Shown here: in pieces, positions 62,027-64,000 of the stretch | How positions within the stretch are numbered: the stretch's first letter is position 1 | Layout: each line of letters starts with the position of its first letter | Source of the DNA: CAWGHZ01 sp963775315 | GTDB taxonomy: Bacteria > Pseudomonadota > Alphaproteobacteria > MPNO01 > DASWLB01 | Length of the DNA stretch: 64,000 nt | Direction of reading: 5' to 3' | Assembly (NCBI GenBank): GCA_963775315.1 | Contig: CAVZIN010000009.1 | Span: forward strand, 372,001-436,000 | Program-made: the position numbers and the translations under genes | The notes under the pieces: generated by a model | The model's input: the letters and a program-made list of their open reading frames with translations, nothing else | What the model was told of the DNA's origin: nothing | Databases searched by the model: none

Positions 62027-63702
62027 CGGGCCGGGCCGGCCATCAGCGAGGCGGCGGCGGCGCGCGCCTCGTCGGTGACGCGGGCCCCGGCCAGCATGCG
62101 GGCGATCTCCTCCTGCCGGGTCGCGTCGTCGAGCGGCTCGGCACGGGTGACCGTGACGCCCTTGGACGCGCCCTTGACCACGCGCCAGTGGGTCGTGCCG
62201 CAGGCCGCAACCTGGGGCGAGTGGGTGACGACCAGGAGCTGGATGCGCTTGCCGAGCCGCGACAGCCGCTCACCCACCGCAGCCGCGGTCGCCCCGCCGA
62301 TGCCGGAATCGACCTCGTCCAGCACCAGCGTCGGCACGGCGCCGGCCTCGGCCAGCACCACGCGGAGCGCGAGCAGGAAGCGCGACATCTCGCCCCGCGA
62401 GGCGATGCGCCCGATCGGGCCCGGCGCGGCGCCGGGATTGGTGGCGACGGCGAAACGCACCCGCTCGGTCCCGTGCTCGGACCATTGCGTCTCGGGCAGG
62501 GTCTCGAGCAGCGTGCGAAACACCGACTTCTCGAGCTTGAGGGCGGGGAGCTCGGCAGCGACCGCCTTGTCGAGCCTCGCCGCCGCCTTGGCGCGCCCGT
62601 CGGCGAGCGCCGTCGCCGTCTTGAGGTAGGCCGCGCGACCGGCCGCCTCCTCGCGCGTCAGCCGGACGAGCCCTGCACCGCCGTCCTCGAGCGCGCCGAG
62701 CTTCGCCCGGAATTCGTCGCGCAACGCCGGCAGCAGGTCGACGTTGGTCGAATGCCGCCTGGCGGCGGCGCGCAGCGCGAACAGCCGCTCCTCCGCCTGG
62801 TCGAGCTTGCGCGGGTCGAGGTCGAGCTCGGCCCCCGCCTTTTCCAGCGCGGCGACGGCCTCGGCGGTCTCGGCGGCGGCGCGGTCGAGCGCGGCGAGCA
62901 CGGCGTCGAGCCGCCCGCCCGCCTGGACCGCTACCCGGTCGAGCGCGCGCCGCGCCTGGGCGAGCCCCTGTTCCACCCCGGCGCCCGATAGCGCCGCCTC
63001 GGCCTGGGCCAGCGCTTCGGCGATCTTGCCGGCGCCGCCGAGCAACGCGCGCCGCTCGGCGAGCGCCGCCTCCTCGCCCGGCTTGGGGTCGAGCGCGTCG
63101 AGCTCGGCCGCGACGTGGCGGAGATATTCCTCCTCGCTCGCCGACTTCTCGCGCGCCGCGCGCGCGGCCTCCAGCGCGGAGAGGGCGGCGCGCCACGTCC
63201 GCCACGCGGCCCGTGCCTCCTCCGCCGCCCGGGCGAGCCCGCCGAACGCGTCCAGGGCCTCACGATGCAACTCGGCATTCATCAGCCCGGCATCGCCGCG
63301 CGAGCCCTCGATCTCGACCAACGCCTCGCCGATCTTGCGCAGCGCGGCGACGCCGACCGGCTGGTCGTTCACAAAGGCGCGCGACTTGCCGTCGGCGGCG
63401 AGCGTCCGGCGCAGGATCAGCGGCTCGCCCGGCTCCGGCGCATCCAGCCCATGGGCGGCGACCAGGGCGAGCGCGGCGTGCCCGTCGGGCAGCTCGAACG
63501 TCGCCGCCACGCTGGCCGGACCGGCCGTGCCCTGGCGGACGAGCCCCGCATCGGCGCGCGCCCCGAGGGCGAGGCCGAGCGCGTCGAGCAGGATCGACTT
63601 GCCGGCACCGGTCTCTCCGGTCAGGACGGCGAGGCCGGGGCGGAACGCAAGGTCGAGGCGGTCGATAAGGACGATGTCGCGGATGGCGAGCGCGGCCAGC
63701 AT
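62023..63702 (-). CDS. recN: DNA repair protein RecN
   Basis: A 559-residue SMC-like ATPase for double-strand-break repair. Walker A GETGAGKS lies at residues 29-36. The signature motif is in GEMSRFLLALRVVLAE, Walker B is VLDEVDSGIGG and the H-loop is VVTHSPQVAA. The two coiled-coil arms (about 150-350) are unusually rich in Ala, Glu and Arg. It is probably expressed with bamD upstream (10 bases) and ligA downstream. Confidence 0.96.
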   Translation of the reverse strand: MLAALAIRDIVLIDRLDLAFRPGLAVLTGETGAGKSILLDALGLALGARADAGLVRQGTAGPASVAATFELPDGHAALALVAAHGLDAPEPGEPLILRRTLAADGKSRAFVNDQPVGVAALRKIGEALVEIEGSRGDAGLMNAELHREALDAFGGLARAAEEARAAWRTWRAALSALEAARAAREKSASEEEYLRHVAAELDALDPKPGEEAALAERRALLGGAGKIAEALAQAEAALSGAGVEQGLAQARRALDRVAVQAGGRLDAVLAALDRAAAETAEAVAALEKAGAELDLDPRKLDQAEERLFALRAAARRHSTNVDLLPALRDEFRAKLGALEDGGAGLVRLTREEAAGRAAYLKTATALADGRAKAAARLDKAVAAELPALKLEKSVFRTLLETLPETQWSEHGTERVRFAVATNPGAAPGPIGRIASRGEMSRFLLALRVVLAEAGAVPTLVLDEVDSGIGGATAAAVGERLSRLGKRIQLLVVTHSPQVAACGTTHWRVVKGASKGVTVTRAEPLDDATRQEEIARMLAGARVTDEARAAAASLMAGPAR

Positions 63703-63712
63703 CCGGATCGGG

Positions 63713-64000
63713 CTAGAACAGCCAGTCCATGGTGCGCGCGAGGAAGCCCGGCTGGTCCTGGCCGTCGACCTTGGCCACGCGCTTGCTGCCCTTGGGCAGG
63801 TCGTCCTTGGTGGCGAGATCGTAGGAATCGACGTACCACTCGCTGCCGGGATAGTTGTGGCCGAGCACCGCCGCGGCGCGGCGCGCCTCGTCCTGCAGCC
63901 CGAGCGCGGTATAGGCCTCGACCAGCCGGTGCAGCGCCTCGGGCACGTGGGTGGTCGTCTGGTACTGGTCGACCACGATGCGGAAGCGGTTGATGGCGGC
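63713..64000 (-). CDS. bamD: Outer-membrane assembly lipoprotein BamD, C-terminal part
   Basis: The window ends inside this gene; 95 C-terminal residues remain. The TPR-like INRFRIVVDQYQTTTHVPEA and HRLVEAYTALGLQDEARRAA, then the LGHNYPGSEWYVDSY stretch, are conserved in alphaproteobacterial BamD (YfiO). The lipobox lies outside. It binds BamA and helps insert barrels such as the porins seen here. It precedes recN by 10 bases. Confidence 0.93.
   Translation of the reverse strand, partial: AAINRFRIVVDQYQTTTHVPEALHRLVEAYTALGLQDEARRAAAVLGHNYPGSEWYVDSYDLATKDDLPKGSKRVAKVDGQDQPGFLARTMDWLF

Overview
The window is GC-rich chromosomal DNA from an alphaproteobacterium. The evidence is conserved gene neighbourhoods: an S4-domain protein followed by fdxA and carD; an Lrp regulator, an ELM1-like protein, trxB and a LysR regulator; tsaD divergent from hemC-hemD-mitofilin-hemY; and bamD-recN-ligA. 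The porins, 2-oxoglutarate oxygenase, GH46 chitosanase and mitofilin-type protein also fit, and the style is Rhodospirillales-like. I cannot name a genus from sequence alone.

Layout. 1-2,100: tail of an S4 RNA-binding protein, a TerB-like protein, FdxA ferredoxin and CarD. 2,100-5,400: flavin monooxygenase, MFS transporter and the stump of an amidohydrolase. 5,400-11,000: Lrp regulator with an AT-rich operator, ELM1-like protein, a 635-residue unknown, TrxB, LysR. 11,000-16,500: a structured non-coding RNA with terminator, secreted trypsin-like protease, chitosanase with a peptidoglycan-binding tail, 2-oxoglutarate oxygenase, PAS protein and an HpaB-type hydroxylase. 16,500-26,800: a signalling block, made of a three-gene operon (stand-alone receiver, a 1,923-residue soluble HAMP-array hybrid kinase, a second hybrid kinase) divergent from a third hybrid kinase. 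Two TACGTA palindromes lie between the two units. 26,800-28,000: tRNA-Met and two small genes of atypical composition. 28,000-35,400: a flippase-like/CDP-alcohol phosphotransferase fusion, an ABC membrane half, an IS630-type element sitting exactly in that gene's stop codon, universal stress protein, MFS transporter and PhoH. FNR/FixK-type boxes precede the ABC gene and the stress-protein/MFS pair. 35,400-38,700: a tandem porin duplication whose first copy is frameshifted. 38,700-45,600: Nudix, MFS, amidase, MetE-like protein, hydrolase, cupin, TsaD. 45,600-50,100: haem operon with HemD fused in frame to a mitofilin-like protein, then tRNA-Thr. 50,100-54,100: PEP-CTERM-like protein, cupin/carboxymuconolactone pair, DUF3095 protein, ArgB. 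54,100-56,000: a compositionally foreign reverse transcriptase with two 85-bp direct repeats upstream. 56,000-64,000: class II aldolase, small membrane protein, luciferase-like oxidoreductase, amidohydrolase, LigA, RecN, BamD (cut by the window end).

The strongest candidates for something undescribed are the reverse-transcriptase island with its 85-bp repeats (54,114-55,945), the HAMP-array kinase with seven near-identical 276-bp units (22,016-23,947), and the HemD-mitofilin fusion. Smaller regulatory finds are the Lrp operator, the two FNR-type boxes and dyads upstream of carD, the HpaB-type gene and the second porin.
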